A DNA stretch of 21,074 nt from JBNKWA01 sp050299555 (GCA_050299555.1 JBNKWA010000041.1:1-21074); one strand, 5' to 3'; positions 7,920 to 15,538 are shown, counted from the stretch's first letter. Notes: generated from the sequence alone by a model not told the origin. Numbers and translations are program-made.

Positions 7920-8312
7920 GTGGGTCACAAAAGGAAACCGCTGGTGCTGGAAAAGCTCTCGCCGATTATGCCGTCCAGCGACATTGCCGCGTCCGAAGCA
8001 TTCTGGGTACGGCTCGGCTTCGCCACGATCTACCGCGACAAGGACAGCTATCTGCTGCTCAAGCGGGAGGGGGCCGAGCTGCATTTCTGGCACAAGCCCG
8101 GCCTCGATCCCGTCACCAATGATTGCGGCGCCCTCCTCCGGCCGTCGGACATCAGCACCTTCGATGCCGAATGCCGCGCCCTCGACCTGCCCGATGCGGG
8201 TATTCCCCGCTACGTACCGGCCGAGGACAAGCCCTGGGCCATGCGCGAGGCTGTGCTTGTCGATCCCGACGGCAACGTCTTCCGCGCAGCGCAGGAACTG
8301 CCGCTTGACTGA
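7920..8312 (+). CDS. VOC-fold protein (glyoxalase/bleomycin-resistance superfamily)
   Basis: A 130-residue protein starting at GTG, 2 bases after the plsC-like stop. It has the repeated beta-alpha-beta layout of the vicinal-oxygen-chelate fold: PIMPSSDIAASEAFWVRLGF at the start, a central LHFWHKP strand and the C-terminal VDPDGNVFR strand that usually closes the metal or ligand site. It resembles small bleomycin-resistance-type binding proteins. The substrate cannot be told from sequence. It converges on the AraC-family gene, leaving a 24-base gap. Confidence 0.8.
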   Translation: MGHKRKPLVLEKLSPIMPSSDIAASEAFWVRLGFATIYRDKDSYLLLKREGAELHFWHKPGLDPVTNDCGALLRPSDISTFDAECRALDLPDAGIPRYVPAEDKPWAMREAVLVDPDGNVFRAAQELPLD

Positions 8313-8336
8313 CCCGCTCAGGCAGCAGGGCGCGGG

Positions 8337-9236
8337 CTAGCCAGAGCCCGCCGTCAACTCGCGCCCCTCGCTGTCCAGACGTTTGCGGTAGTCGGTCGGC
8401 GACAGGCCGATGTGCCGCCGGAAGGCACGCGAGAAATAGGCTGGATCGTCGAACCCCAGATCGAAGGCGATCGCCGCCACCGACGCCCTCGTATAGGCCA
8501 GCATCCGCCGTGCCTCGCGCATCAGTGTGGCTTCGGCAAGTGCACCCGGGGCAGCCCCGGTCTCGGCAATGCACAGCCGGCCCAGCTGCCGCGCCGAGAC
8601 GCCGATCTCGCCGGCATAGCGGTCCATGGTCCAGTGGTCGCGGGCGTGGAGTTCGACCAGATCCAGATACCTTTGCACGCGCGGGTCGATGGGGCGGGTT
8701 GCCGTGTCGGTCCAGTCCGGCAACTGGCGCACGAACAGGCAGGCGATCTGCATCGCCAGTGCCGTCAGCATCAGCGGTCGCCCCGGCGCCCGGTCGCACT
8801 GTTCGGCATGGATCCGGTCAAAGGTCTCGACCAGGACCCGGTCCGCCGTCAGGAACGCGGTCGTCGCCAGGTTCCGCGCCAGCACCCCGTCGGTCCCGAA
8901 GACTTCGGGCAATGCGGTGGGCGGCAGCGTCAGCACATAACCCTCGGTCCCGACCGAAAACACGAACCCGTGCACGATGCCCTTGGGAACCGACAGCACG
9001 AAAGGCGCCTGCGGTTCGAAGCGCTGCCCGTCCGCCTGCAGTTCGGTCTGGCCGCAGGTGATCAGGAAGAATTGATGTAGATGCGGGTGGCGATGCGGAG
9101 CGATAACCCAGCCCAGTCCGGCCGCGCGGTCATGGATGCGTTCAGTGTGCAGAACGTCCGGAAAAAGCTTTTCTTCACCGTAGAGGTTCCACGAAGGTAC
9201 GGGGATTGCGGGTTTCGCCTGCTCGGTCATGTCCAT
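8337..9236 (-). CDS. AraC-family transcriptional regulator (PobR-like)
   Basis: A 299-residue regulator. The N-terminal half is a cupin-like ligand domain with PHRHPHLHQFF near residues 47-57 and FVLSVPKGIVHGF. The C-terminal ~100 residues form the double helix-turn-helix of AraC/XylS proteins, including the characteristic IAFDLGFDDPAYFSRAFRRHIGLSPTDYR-type ending (GFDDPAYFSRAFRR visible). The ligand half resembles regulators of 4-hydroxybenzoate or hydroxyphenylacetate catabolism (PobR/HpaA type); that is inference. It is divergent from an FAH-family hydrolase, a likely target. ATGs at 9236 and 9230 are both possible starts and neither has a clear ribosome site. Confidence 0.87.
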   Translation of the reverse strand: MDMTEQAKPAIPVPSWNLYGEEKLFPDVLHTERIHDRAAGLGWVIAPHRHPHLHQFFLITCGQTELQADGQRFEPQAPFVLSVPKGIVHGFVFSVGTEGYVLTLPPTALPEVFGTDGVLARNLATTAFLTADRVLVETFDRIHAEQCDRAPGRPLMLTALAMQIACLFVRQLPDWTDTATRPIDPRVQRYLDLVELHARDHWTMDRYAGEIGVSARQLGRLCIAETGAAPGALAEATLMREARRMLAYTRASVAAIAFDLGFDDPAYFSRAFRRHIGLSPTDYRKRLDSEGRELTAGSG

Positions 9237-9549
9237 AAAGTGCCGGAAGTGAGCCGATTAGTCTATTCTCCTAACGTCTGGGCTGACTCCCGCACGCACC
9301 TCGCCTTCACCCACGAGGGCGAGGGCCGGCGGCGGGATTGCGGCGATGAAAACTCCCGCGCGGCAGCGCGAAATGGCTTGCCCCGATGGACGTGGGGCCC
9401 TTCGGCGCGCCGGCTCGCCAAGACCCGGGTTGCGGCCACCCGGATTTCCGTGGATCGTACCTCGCCGATTTCTCCTGGGAACCGGCCTTCATTCGGCGCG
9501 GGCCGACGCCTCTCGCGACCCCGCAGCAACCCTGATCGGAGCCCGCCCC
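9237..9549. other. Divergent spacer between AraC regulator and FAH hydrolase
   Basis: 313 bases without a supported gene. The hydrolase frame is open through most of it, but family similarity begins only at about 9610, and the good GGAG ribosome site is at 9538-9541. The spacer holds an inverted repeat CCTCGCC (9299-9305) / GGCGAGG (9318-9324) with a 12-base loop and a short AT-richer patch at about 9255-9280. It probably carries the promoters and AraC operator, but I cannot assign them. Confidence 0.5.
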
Positions 9550-10245
9550 ATGCCGTTCGTCGTCACCCCACCCGCCACCGCCAGTGTCGCCGTCGCTGCC
9601 ACCGCCAGCCGCTGGCCGGTGCGCCGCATCTATTGCGTCGGGCGCAACTATGCGGCCCACGCGCGCGAGATGGGCAAGGACCCAGACCGCGAGCCGCCCT
9701 TCTTCTTCTCCAAGCCGGCGGACGCGGTGGTCGAGTCTGGAATGAGCGTCGCTTATCCGCCGCTGACACAGGACCTGCACCACGAGGCCGAGCTGGTTGT
9801 CGCCATTGGCACCGGCGGCCGCGACATCGCCGAGGCCGAGGCGCTTTCTCGTGTCTGGGGCTATGCGGTCGGCAACGACTTGACCCGGCGCGACCTCCAG
9901 GCTGAGGCAAAGAAGATGGGCCGGCCCTGGGATTTGGCTAAGGGGTTCGACAGCTCTGCCGTCATCGGCCCCATCCATCCGGCTGCCGATACCGGGCATC
10001 CGGCCCGGGGTGGCATCCGCCTTGCCGTCAACGGCACCGTTCGCCAGGACGCCGACCTTGCCGAGATGATCTGGTCGGTGTCCGAGATTGTCTCGTTCCT
10101 CTCCCATTCCGTTGCGCTGGCACCGGGCGACCTGATCATGACCGGCACGCCGGCCGGTGTCGGTGCCCTGGTGCCTGGCGATCTCTGCGTCGTCAGCATC
10201 GATGGCCTGGGAGAGATCGAGACCCGGATCGGTCCCAGGGCATAG
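9550..10245 (+). CDS. FAH-family hydrolase, fumarylpyruvate hydrolase-like
   Basis: A 231-residue protein of the fumarylacetoacetate hydrolase superfamily (short YcgM/NagK type). It shows CVGRNYAAHAREMG (29-42), FFFSKPADAVV (51-61), the metal ligands Glu79 and Glu81 in HHEAEL and Asp110 in GNDLTRRD, then KGFDSSA and the closing MTGTPAGVG loop. NagK-type members hydrolyse fumarylpyruvate to fumarate and pyruvate in the gentisate route; others are oxaloacetate decarboxylases or acylpyruvases, so the substrate is uncertain. The start at 9550 is chosen for the GGAG site 8 bases ahead. No gentisate dioxygenase or maleylpyruvate isomerase is visible next to it. Confidence 0.83.
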   Translation: MPFVVTPPATASVAVAATASRWPVRRIYCVGRNYAAHAREMGKDPDREPPFFFSKPADAVVESGMSVAYPPLTQDLHHEAELVVAIGTGGRDIAEAEALSRVWGYAVGNDLTRRDLQAEAKKMGRPWDLAKGFDSSAVIGPIHPAADTGHPARGGIRLAVNGTVRQDADLAEMIWSVSEIVSFLSHSVALAPGDLIMTGTPAGVGALVPGDLCVVSIDGLGEIETRIGPRA

Positions 10246-10562
10246 CGGGAGACGACCCCGGGGCAGATCGTTGGGCGCGAGATATTAGACGCGGCCGTTA
10301 CCGTCGGCGCCTGCGTTGGTGCCATGCCTGCCTATCACGCCGCAGCCTGAACTTTCATCCGCTCCCAAATGATACGAAGTGGAGCCTGTTCCAGAAATCA
10401 GATGTCGTCATTGTGCTTCTGTTTGACCGGTTGTTACCAGAAGCCGTCCAATAAAATGGTCGACAACTCGTCAATGCCAAGTAGAATCGCCATCACGGGA
10501 CTGCGCGGACCGACCTGTTCGGGCGAACCCAGACGGCGGCGACCCCCCACCCGCCGCTGAAG
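10246..10562. other. Gene-poor spacer with AT-richer core
   Basis: No supported gene in about 320 bases. The core, about 10355-10495, is visibly less GC-rich than its surroundings, and every frame is broken by stops. The only open frame (plus strand, 10369-10560) has no ribosome site and no recognisable product. It may be a scar of lost DNA, since a broken thiolase fragment lies right beside it. No tRNA, insertion-sequence end or attachment site is recognised. Confidence 0.4.
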
Positions 10563-10596
10563 TGAGGGGCGGCCGGTTTTGTAGAGCCGCCCCTCA
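10563..10596 (-). terminator. Perfect 11-bp hairpin, likely end of the liv operon
   Basis: TGAGGGGCGGC (10563-10573) and GCCGCCCCTCA (10586-10596) are perfect inverted copies around a 12-base loop. The hairpin lies downstream of livF and of the thiolase remnant, whose terminal TGA falls within the stem. No T-run follows on either strand, so it may be a weak or factor-assisted terminator or an mRNA-end stabiliser. Confidence 0.65.
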
Positions 10597-10905
10597 GGCC
10601 TTCTTCAAGGCAATGGCGATCCCCTGGCCGATGTCGAGTCACATGGTGGCTAGCGCCCGCCGGCCGCCCTTGGCCTGTAGTTCGAGCGCCGCGCTGCCGG
10701 TTGTTCGCGCCCCCGACAAGCCCAGGTGGAAGGCCGAGCGCGACGGCGCCGCCATTTGGGCTCCCCAGCGGATCATCATCGACGATGCCAAGCGCGCGCA
10801 GTTTGGCAAGGCTCTGGCCGGCGACTTCGCTCAGTTCGATCACCTCGAAATTTGCTGGCGTCGGCCCCAGCTCCGCCTCGCCGGGCCGGATAGCCCGTGC
10901 GGCGA
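10594..10905 (-). pseudogene. Degenerate 3' fragment of a thiolase (acyl-CoA acetyltransferase) gene
   Basis: Read on the minus strand, the sequence directly after the livF stop encodes RPGEAELG, then FEVIELSEVAGQSLAKLRALGI and PNGGAVALG, the C-terminal domain of a thiolase (normally ...NEAFAAQ... and NPNGGAIALGHPLG). Around 10725-10735 the reading shifts frame at the GHPxG motif and goes on as SGARTTGSAALELQAKGGRRALATM. The codon expected to be the catalytic Cys is a TGA stop (10639-10641), followed by LDIGQGIAIALKKA and a final TGA. About 100 of about 390 codons remain, and both catalytic motifs are damaged. It could derive from a 3-oxoadipyl-CoA thiolase, which would fit the benzoate pathway, but the fragment cannot prove the substrate. 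Confidence 0.8.
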
Positions 10906-10907
10906 TC

Positions 10908-11606
10908 CTACACCCCCAGCCAGCGCGCCTGCGTCTCCTCGTCGGTGCGCAGCGCGTCCGCTCCGCCCTGCCAGACGATCCGCCCCCGGCTCATCAGGCT
11001 GACATCGTCGGCAAGGCTCAGCGCGAAATTCAGGTTCTGCTCCACCAGCAGTACAGTCAGACTGCTGGCCTTCAGTTCCTCCAGCTTGCCGAGGATCTGG
11101 CGAATGACAATCGGCGCCAGCCCCTCCGTCGGCTCGTCGAGGATCAGGATACGGGGTCCTGCCATCAGTGCCCGGCCGATGGCCAGCATCTGCTGTTCGC
11201 CGCCCGACAACTCGTGCCCGCCATTCATCATCCGGTTGGCAAGGTTCGGAAAGAAGTCGGCGATCCGCTCCACCGTCCAGTCGCTGCCGGGACTCGCCAG
11301 CCTCCCCGCCAGCTCCAGGTTCTCGCGCACTGTCAGCGCGCCGAACACGTCGCGCGTCTCGGGCACGAAGGCGATGCCCCGCCGGGCGTTGACGAAAGGC
11401 GGAGCACTCCCGATTTCCGCCCCCAGGAAGCTGACGGTCCCCTTTCGCACAGGCAGCAACCCGACGATGGTCTTCAGGGTCGTTGACTTGCCGACGCCGT
11501 TCCGTCCCAGCAGCGCGTGCACTGTGCCGGCACGCACGGTGAAATCCACGCCATGCAGGATACGAGTCTCGCCATATCCGCCCTCGACGCCCTTAAGCCT
11601 AAGCAT
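10908..11606 (-). CDS. livF: Branched-chain-type ABC transporter ATP-binding protein
   Basis: Cytoplasmic ATPase subunit of a HAAT-family (Liv-type) importer. It has Walker A GRNGVGKST, the Q-loop region FVPETRDVF, signature LSGGEQQ, Walker B ILILDEP and the LivF hallmark PTEGLAP...LVEQN. I place the start at the ATG at 11606 (MLRLKGVEGGYG), which matches the family N-terminus and overlaps the livG stop. An ATG at 11618 would add four residues. It is the last gene of the minus-strand transporter operon, followed at once by a thiolase fragment and a hairpin. Given its neighbours, the transporter most likely imports benzoate or a related aromatic acid rather than amino acids. Confidence 0.93.
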   Translation of the reverse strand: MLRLKGVEGGYGETRILHGVDFTVRAGTVHALLGRNGVGKSTTLKTIVGLLPVRKGTVSFLGAEIGSAPPFVNARRGIAFVPETRDVFGALTVRENLELAGRLASPGSDWTVERIADFFPNLANRMMNGGHELSGGEQQMLAIGRALMAGPRILILDEPTEGLAPIVIRQILGKLEELKASSLTVLLVEQNLNFALSLADDVSLMSRGRIVWQGGADALRTDEETQARWLGV

Positions 11607-12345
11607 CAGCCGCCCCATCGCCCAGATAGATCTCGCGTACGATCGGATTGCCGCGCGTTTCCTCCGGCCTGCCCTCGAATACCACCTCGCCGAAGTTCAG
11701 CACCGTGATCCGGTCGGCCACGTCGAAGGCCAGGTCCATGTCATGTTCGATTATGAGCACGGTCAGTTCGGCCGGCAGCGACTGCAGCAGCCGATGAAAG
11801 CCGTCGATCATCGACGGCCCCACGCCCGAGGTTGGCTCGTCCATCAGCAGGATGCGTGGCCGTGTCGCCAGCGCCAGCCCCACCTCCAGTTGCCGCCGCG
11901 CCCCGTAGGAGGCCAGGCGTACCGGCGTGTCGAGCAGTTCCGTCAGCGCTACCTGGTCCGCCACCACCGCCACGGTTTCCCGCACGGCCGCGTCGCGAAA
12001 GCTGTCACGGAACATCCAGTGCGCCTTGCGCTGGGCCGCAGCCGCCGCCAGCATCAGGTTCTCGCCGACGGTCAGGGCCTCGAACAGGTTGTTCTTCTGA
12101 TAGCTCCGCGACAGGCCGTGACGGGCGCGGCCCGAGACCGACAGCCCGGCGATGGACCGCCCCTCGATCAGGATGTCGCCCGCGGTCGGCTTGAGAGTGC
12201 CCGCCAACAGGTTGAAGAGCGTGGTCTTGCCGGCGCCATTGGGGCCGAGGATGACCCGCCGCTCGCCAGGTTCCAACCGAAACGAGACATCGCGCGTCAC
12301 CGCGATGCCACCGAAGGACTTGCACAGGCCCCGCACCTCAAGCAT
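11599..12345 (-). CDS. livG: Branched-chain-type ABC transporter ATP-binding protein
   Basis: The second ATPase of the importer. Walker A is GPNGAGKTT, followed by the LivG-type RSYQKNNLFEALTV stretch and Walker B ILLMDEPTSGVGP. The conserved ABC signature is altered: where LSYGxQRxLE is usual, this protein reads LASYGARRQLEV, a normal variation for LivG. The open frame extends further upstream, but the ATG at 12345 (MLEVRGLCKSFGG) fits the family, has a GAGGAGG site ahead and overlaps the livM stop by 8 bases. 248 aa. It overlaps livF downstream. Confidence 0.93.
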   Translation of the reverse strand: MLEVRGLCKSFGGIAVTRDVSFRLEPGERRVILGPNGAGKTTLFNLLAGTLKPTAGDILIEGRSIAGLSVSGRARHGLSRSYQKNNLFEALTVGENLMLAAAAAQRKAHWMFRDSFRDAAVRETVAVVADQVALTELLDTPVRLASYGARRQLEVGLALATRPRILLMDEPTSGVGPSMIDGFHRLLQSLPAELTVLIIEHDMDLAFDVADRITVLNFGEVVFEGRPEETRGNPIVREIYLGDGAADA

Positions 12346-13309
12346 CGCCGGCCTCCTCAGGCGCGTGACGTCGGGCGCGCAACCAGTGCTCCGCCTGGCC
12401 ATAGAGACCGCGCCCGCCGGCCAGAACCGTGACGATCAGGATCAAGCCGATGACGATGTGCCAGTGCACCGTGTAGTCCGAGATCTGGTGCTTCAACATC
12501 ACGAAGACCACCGCACCCATCAGCGGCCCGATCAGGGTGCCGAGGCCGCCGAGGATGACCACGATCAGCACCTCGCCGGAGACGGTCCAGAACATCAGTT
12601 CGGGAGAGATGTAGGCGGTATGCTGCGCCGCCACGATGCCGGCGACGCCCGCCAGCAGGCCGGAAAAGCCCAGCGCCCGGGCGCGGTGGACGACCGTGTT
12701 CACCCCAAGCGCCCGCATCCGGTCCTCATTACAGTGGATGCCCGCAAGTGTGCGGCCAAAAGCCGAGCGCAGGACCCAGACGGCGGCGAAGTAGACCACG
12801 CCCAGCAGGACCAGCGCATAAAGCGTGAAGACCAGGCTGTCGCCGAGGTCGATGCCGAGCCAGCCGAGGTTGAACCGGTCGAAGCCGCCCATGCCGTCGT
12901 CGCCGCCCAGCCAGCGCGACTTGAAGACCACGGTATAGGCCATCTGGCCAAAGGCGAGGGTGGCCATGATGAAGAAGATGCCGGTGGTGCGCCCGGTGAT
13001 CCATCCCACGGCGGTGCCGAACACGGCCGCGGCGGCGATTGCGGCGACTGCGGCCGGAAACGGCGGCCAGCCGAGCTTCGCGACCAGCACCGCATAGACA
13101 TAAGCGGCGGTGCCCATGATCGCGCCATGGCAGAGCGAGACCATGCCGCCGAACCCCGCCACAACGTCGAGGCTGACGGCGAGGATTGCCAGGACTACGA
13201 TCTCGACCACGATCTCGCGGGCGAAATAGCCACCGGCGGCCGCATAGGCAGCAAGCCCCGCCAGCGTCGCGGCAAGGACCATTGTTCGGGCCCAGGTCTG
13301 CCGGAACAC
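12338..13309 (-). CDS. livM: Branched-chain-type ABC transporter permease
   Basis: Polytopic inner-membrane permease of the importer, with about 8-10 hydrophobic segments. It carries the LivM hallmarks GFGGMVSLCHGAIMGTAAYVYA, ATLAFGQM and GGLGTLIGPLMGA. The start is taken as the GTG at 13309 (MFRQTWARTMVLAA), 4 bases after the livH stop with GGAG about 8 bases ahead. This gives 323 aa, a normal LivM size. The open frame extends further into livH, but that extension is Arg-rich and unlike the family. An ATG at 13282 is another option. Confidence 0.91.
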   Translation of the reverse strand: MFRQTWARTMVLAATLAGLAAYAAAGGYFAREIVVEIVVLAILAVSLDVVAGFGGMVSLCHGAIMGTAAYVYAVLVAKLGWPPFPAAVAAIAAAAVFGTAVGWITGRTTGIFFIMATLAFGQMAYTVVFKSRWLGGDDGMGGFDRFNLGWLGIDLGDSLVFTLYALVLLGVVYFAAVWVLRSAFGRTLAGIHCNEDRMRALGVNTVVHRARALGFSGLLAGVAGIVAAQHTAYISPELMFWTVSGEVLIVVILGGLGTLIGPLMGAVVFVMLKHQISDYTVHWHIVIGLILIVTVLAGGRGLYGQAEHWLRARRHAPEEAGDA

Positions 13310-13313
13310 GCGC

Positions 13314-14180
13314 CTAGCTCCGTGCCGGCAGCAGACCCTGCGGCCGGAAGACAAGGACGGCCGCCAGCAGGACATAGGTCAGGATCGCCGCGAAGCCCGG
13401 CAGCAGCACGGCGCCGAAGGTCTCGATGAAGCCGACAATGAACGAGCCCGCGATAGCTCCCTGCAGGCTGCCCAGCCCGCCGATCACCACCACGATCAGG
13501 GTCGGGATCAGGATCGAGATACCCATGCCGGTGGTGGCCGAGAAGATTGGCGCCGCGGCAACGCCGGCCAACCCGGCCAGCGCGCATCCCACGGAGAAGA
13601 CGAAGAAGAACAGTCGCCCCACGTTGATCCCCAGCGCCGAGGCCATGTCGCCGTTCTCGACGCTGGCGCGGATCATCGCGCCGATTTGCGTCCGGGCAAG
13701 AACGACCCACAACAGCGCCATGATCGCCGCTCCGAGGACGATGATGAACACTCGGTACGCCGGATAGGCGACGCCCAGCAGCGTCGTGGTCCCCGACAGC
13801 GACGGTGGCGCGCTCAGCCCCAGCGCCACGTCGCCCCAGCCGATCCGGACGAGATCGAGAAAGACGAAGATCAGCCCGAAAGTCACCAGCACCTGGTTCA
13901 TCGGTCCCGCCCCGCGCAACCGGTCGATCAGAGTGAAGTAGAGAAGCGCGCCCACTGCCGTGACCGCCACCGGCGCAACCGCCAGCGCCACCCAGAAGCT
14001 GCCGGTGGCCGCGGCGACCGAGATACCGAAATAGGCGCCGAGCATGTAGAGCGCGCCATGGGCGAGGTTGACGAAGTGAAGAAGGCCGAAGATGACGGTC
14101 AGCCCGATGGACAGCAGGAACAGCAGCATCGAGTACTGCGTCGCGTTCAGAAGCTGAAGGATCCAGAAGCCTGTGTCCAA
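13314..14180 (-). CDS. livH: Branched-chain-type ABC transporter permease
   Basis: The other permease subunit, 288 residues and nearly all hydrophobic. Conserved blocks include SIGLTVIFGLLHFVNLAHGALYMLG (about 24-48), typical of LivH, then ENGDMASALGINVGRLF and VVVIGGLGSLQGAIAGSF, the coupling and transmembrane signature. The start is a TTG at 14180 (MDTGFWILQLLN) with a GGAGAG site 7 bases ahead; no nearby ATG fits the family. It is separated from livK by 79 bases that hold a hairpin. Confidence 0.92.
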   Translation of the reverse strand: MDTGFWILQLLNATQYSMLLFLLSIGLTVIFGLLHFVNLAHGALYMLGAYFGISVAAATGSFWVALAVAPVAVTAVGALLYFTLIDRLRGAGPMNQVLVTFGLIFVFLDLVRIGWGDVALGLSAPPSLSGTTTLLGVAYPAYRVFIIVLGAAIMALLWVVLARTQIGAMIRASVENGDMASALGINVGRLFFFVFSVGCALAGLAGVAAAPIFSATTGMGISILIPTLIVVVIGGLGSLQGAIAGSFIVGFIETFGAVLLPGFAAILTYVLLAAVLVFRPQGLLPARS

Positions 14181-14222
14181 CCCGGGCTCTCCGAATGAAT
14201 GGGGCAGCTCCGTCGCCGCCCC

Positions 14223-14244
14223 GCCCGGACAATCCCATCCGGGC
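14223..14244 (-). other. Hairpin between livK and livH
   Basis: GCCCGGA (14223-14229) and TCCGGGC (14238-14244) form a perfect 7-bp stem with an 8-base loop in the 79-base gap after the livK stop. Hairpins at this place in binding-protein operons often protect the upstream message or partly terminate, giving more binding protein than permease. That role is inference. Confidence 0.5.
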
Positions 14245-14259
14245 AGGGCAGCCAGACCG

Positions 14260-15414
14260 TCACTTCAATGCACAGCCGTTTGGCTCGTCGCGCACGCCCG
14301 GAATCGTGTCCACCAGCTTCTGGGTCAGCGCGTCGCCCTCCATCACCGTCTCGTAGACATAGATGTTCTGCACCACGTTGTTGGTCGCCGGGTCGATCTC
14401 CAGCGGACCGCGCGGTCCGGTGTAGCTCACCTTCGGCAGCGCCGCGGCGATCGAGCTGCGATCGGTAGCGCCGCCGTCGATCGCCGCGAGCAGCATCTTG
14501 GCCGAATCGTAACCCTGCACTGCGAATTCCGACGGCGCCCGGTCGAACTTGGCCTTGAAGGCTTCCACGAAGACCTTGTTCTCGGGTGTGTCCAGCGTCG
14601 GGATATAGTGCAGCGAACCCATCACGCCGGTGGCCGCATCGCCTTCGGCCGCGACGTAAAGCGGCGAAGTCAGGAAACCCGAGCCGTAGAGCGGCAGCTG
14701 CTTGCCGAACGAGCCGTATTGCTTGACGAAGCTGATCGCCTCGCCGCCGGCGTAGAAGACATAGATCGCGTCGGCGCCCGAGGACCCGGCATTGGTCAGG
14801 TACGGGCCGAAATCCGAGGTCTGCCCAAAGGGCGTGTATTCCGACCCGACGATCTCGCCGCCCGCCGCTGTAAAGGCGTTGGCAAAGGCGTCGATCTGCT
14901 GGTGGCCGGCGGCATAGTCGGGTGCCAGGGTGTAAACCTTCTTGATGCCGTGCTCGGCCATCCACGGGCCCATAGGCCTGTTCACCTGCGCGTTCGAGAA
15001 CGAGACACGCGTGATATAGGGCGAGCAGGCCTCGCCGGTGGCCTCGTCGTTGCCGGCGTTGGCGACGATCAGCGGCACTTCGGATCCGTCTACGAAATCG
15101 CGGATCGCGCCGAGTACGCCCGAGGAGACGATGCCGACGATCACGTCCACCTCGTCCTCCAGTACCAGCTTGCGTGCCTTGGCCAGCCCTACCGGGGGCT
15201 TCACCTCGGTATCCTCGCTGACGATAGTGAAATCGCCGGCGCGACCGGCCTCCTCCAGCGCAAAGTTGAACCCGTCGGTGATCTCATTGCCGAGCGCCGC
15301 ATAGGTGCCCGAATAGGGCAGCAGCAGCCCGACCTTGGTTTCCGCCGAGGCGGTACCGGCCAGCCCGATGCCGAACGCGGCAGCGACCGCAAGGGTCGAA
15401 GCTCCCAGTTTCAT
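14260..15414 (-). CDS. livK: Periplasmic substrate-binding protein of Liv-type ABC transporter
   Basis: First gene of the transporter operon, 384 residues. A clear Sec signal peptide (MKLG then Ala/Leu-rich core) ends at ASA, residue 24, giving a mature start ETKVGLLLPYSG, the standard opening of type I periplasmic binding proteins of the HAAT family. Further family blocks are GIVSSGVLGAI, the YITR-x-SFSNAQ stretch and VYTLAPDYAAGHQQIDAF. A strong AGGGAGGA site (15419-15426) precedes the ATG. It is divergent from the benzoate-CoA ligase operon across a 158-base spacer with shared operator-like motifs, so its ligand is probably benzoate or another aromatic acid; the fold alone does not show the ligand. 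Confidence 0.93.
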   Translation of the reverse strand: MKLGASTLAVAAAFGIGLAGTASAETKVGLLLPYSGTYAALGNEITDGFNFALEEAGRAGDFTIVSEDTEVKPPVGLAKARKLVLEDEVDVIVGIVSSGVLGAIRDFVDGSEVPLIVANAGNDEATGEACSPYITRVSFSNAQVNRPMGPWMAEHGIKKVYTLAPDYAAGHQQIDAFANAFTAAGGEIVGSEYTPFGQTSDFGPYLTNAGSSGADAIYVFYAGGEAISFVKQYGSFGKQLPLYGSGFLTSPLYVAAEGDAATGVMGSLHYIPTLDTPENKVFVEAFKAKFDRAPSEFAVQGYDSAKMLLAAIDGGATDRSSIAAALPKVSYTGPRGPLEIDPATNNVVQNIYVYETVMEGDALTQKLVDTIPGVRDEPNGCALK

Positions 15415-15471
15415 GCAGTCCTCCCTGACTTTGGCCCGCCATCATACAGGACGGGCTCCGCGATTTGTGTA

Positions 15472-15485
15472 TGCAACAAAGTGCA
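15472..15485. promoter_or_regulatory. Perfect TGCA-N6-TGCA operator-like site (liv side)
   Basis: TGCAACAAAGTGCA in the livK/box divergent spacer. TGCA is its own reverse complement, so the site is a dyad. BzdR/BoxR-type repressors of benzoyl-CoA pathways are known to bind TGCA-containing repeats. The site lies 57 bases upstream of the livK ATG, where it could block liv transcription. Confidence 0.6.
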
Positions 15486-15502
15486 ACAGGTAAAGCTTTT
15501 TG

Positions 15503-15532
15503 TTGCCTTTGTGGGCCCGGATGATGCATTAT
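15503..15532 (+). promoter_or_regulatory. Putative promoter of the benzoate-CoA ligase operon
   Basis: A -35-like TTGCCT (15503-15508) is followed after 18 bases by the -10-like CATTAT (15527-15532). The -10 is inside the imperfect operator at 15525-15538. On the other strand the same spot reads TATAAT (15533 to 15528) with TTGATT 15 bases upstream, so it may also serve livK. Confidence 0.45.
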
Positions 15533-15538
15533 AGCGCA
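15525..15538. promoter_or_regulatory. Imperfect operator-like site TGCA-N6-CGCA (box side)
   Basis: TGCATTATAGCGCA lies 53 bases from the perfect site and overlaps -10-like sequences on both strands. One mismatch in the second half-site. The position, 35 bases before the first gene of the operon, suits a repressor site. Confidence 0.5.

Noticed and set aside
10369..10560. A 63-codon plus-strand frame in the AT-richer spacer
   Set aside because: No ribosome site, no similarity I recognise, and a basic low-complexity end; too little to call a gene.
10562..11002. A plus-strand 146-codon frame over the thiolase remnant and livF end
   Set aside because: The recognisable thiolase motifs are on the minus strand; the plus frame has no family features and runs into livF.
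10897..13429. Long plus-strand frames (511 and 425 codons) opposite livF, livG and livM
   Set aside because: The minus strand has complete ABC-transporter motifs; these frames read as Arg/Pro/His-rich shadows.
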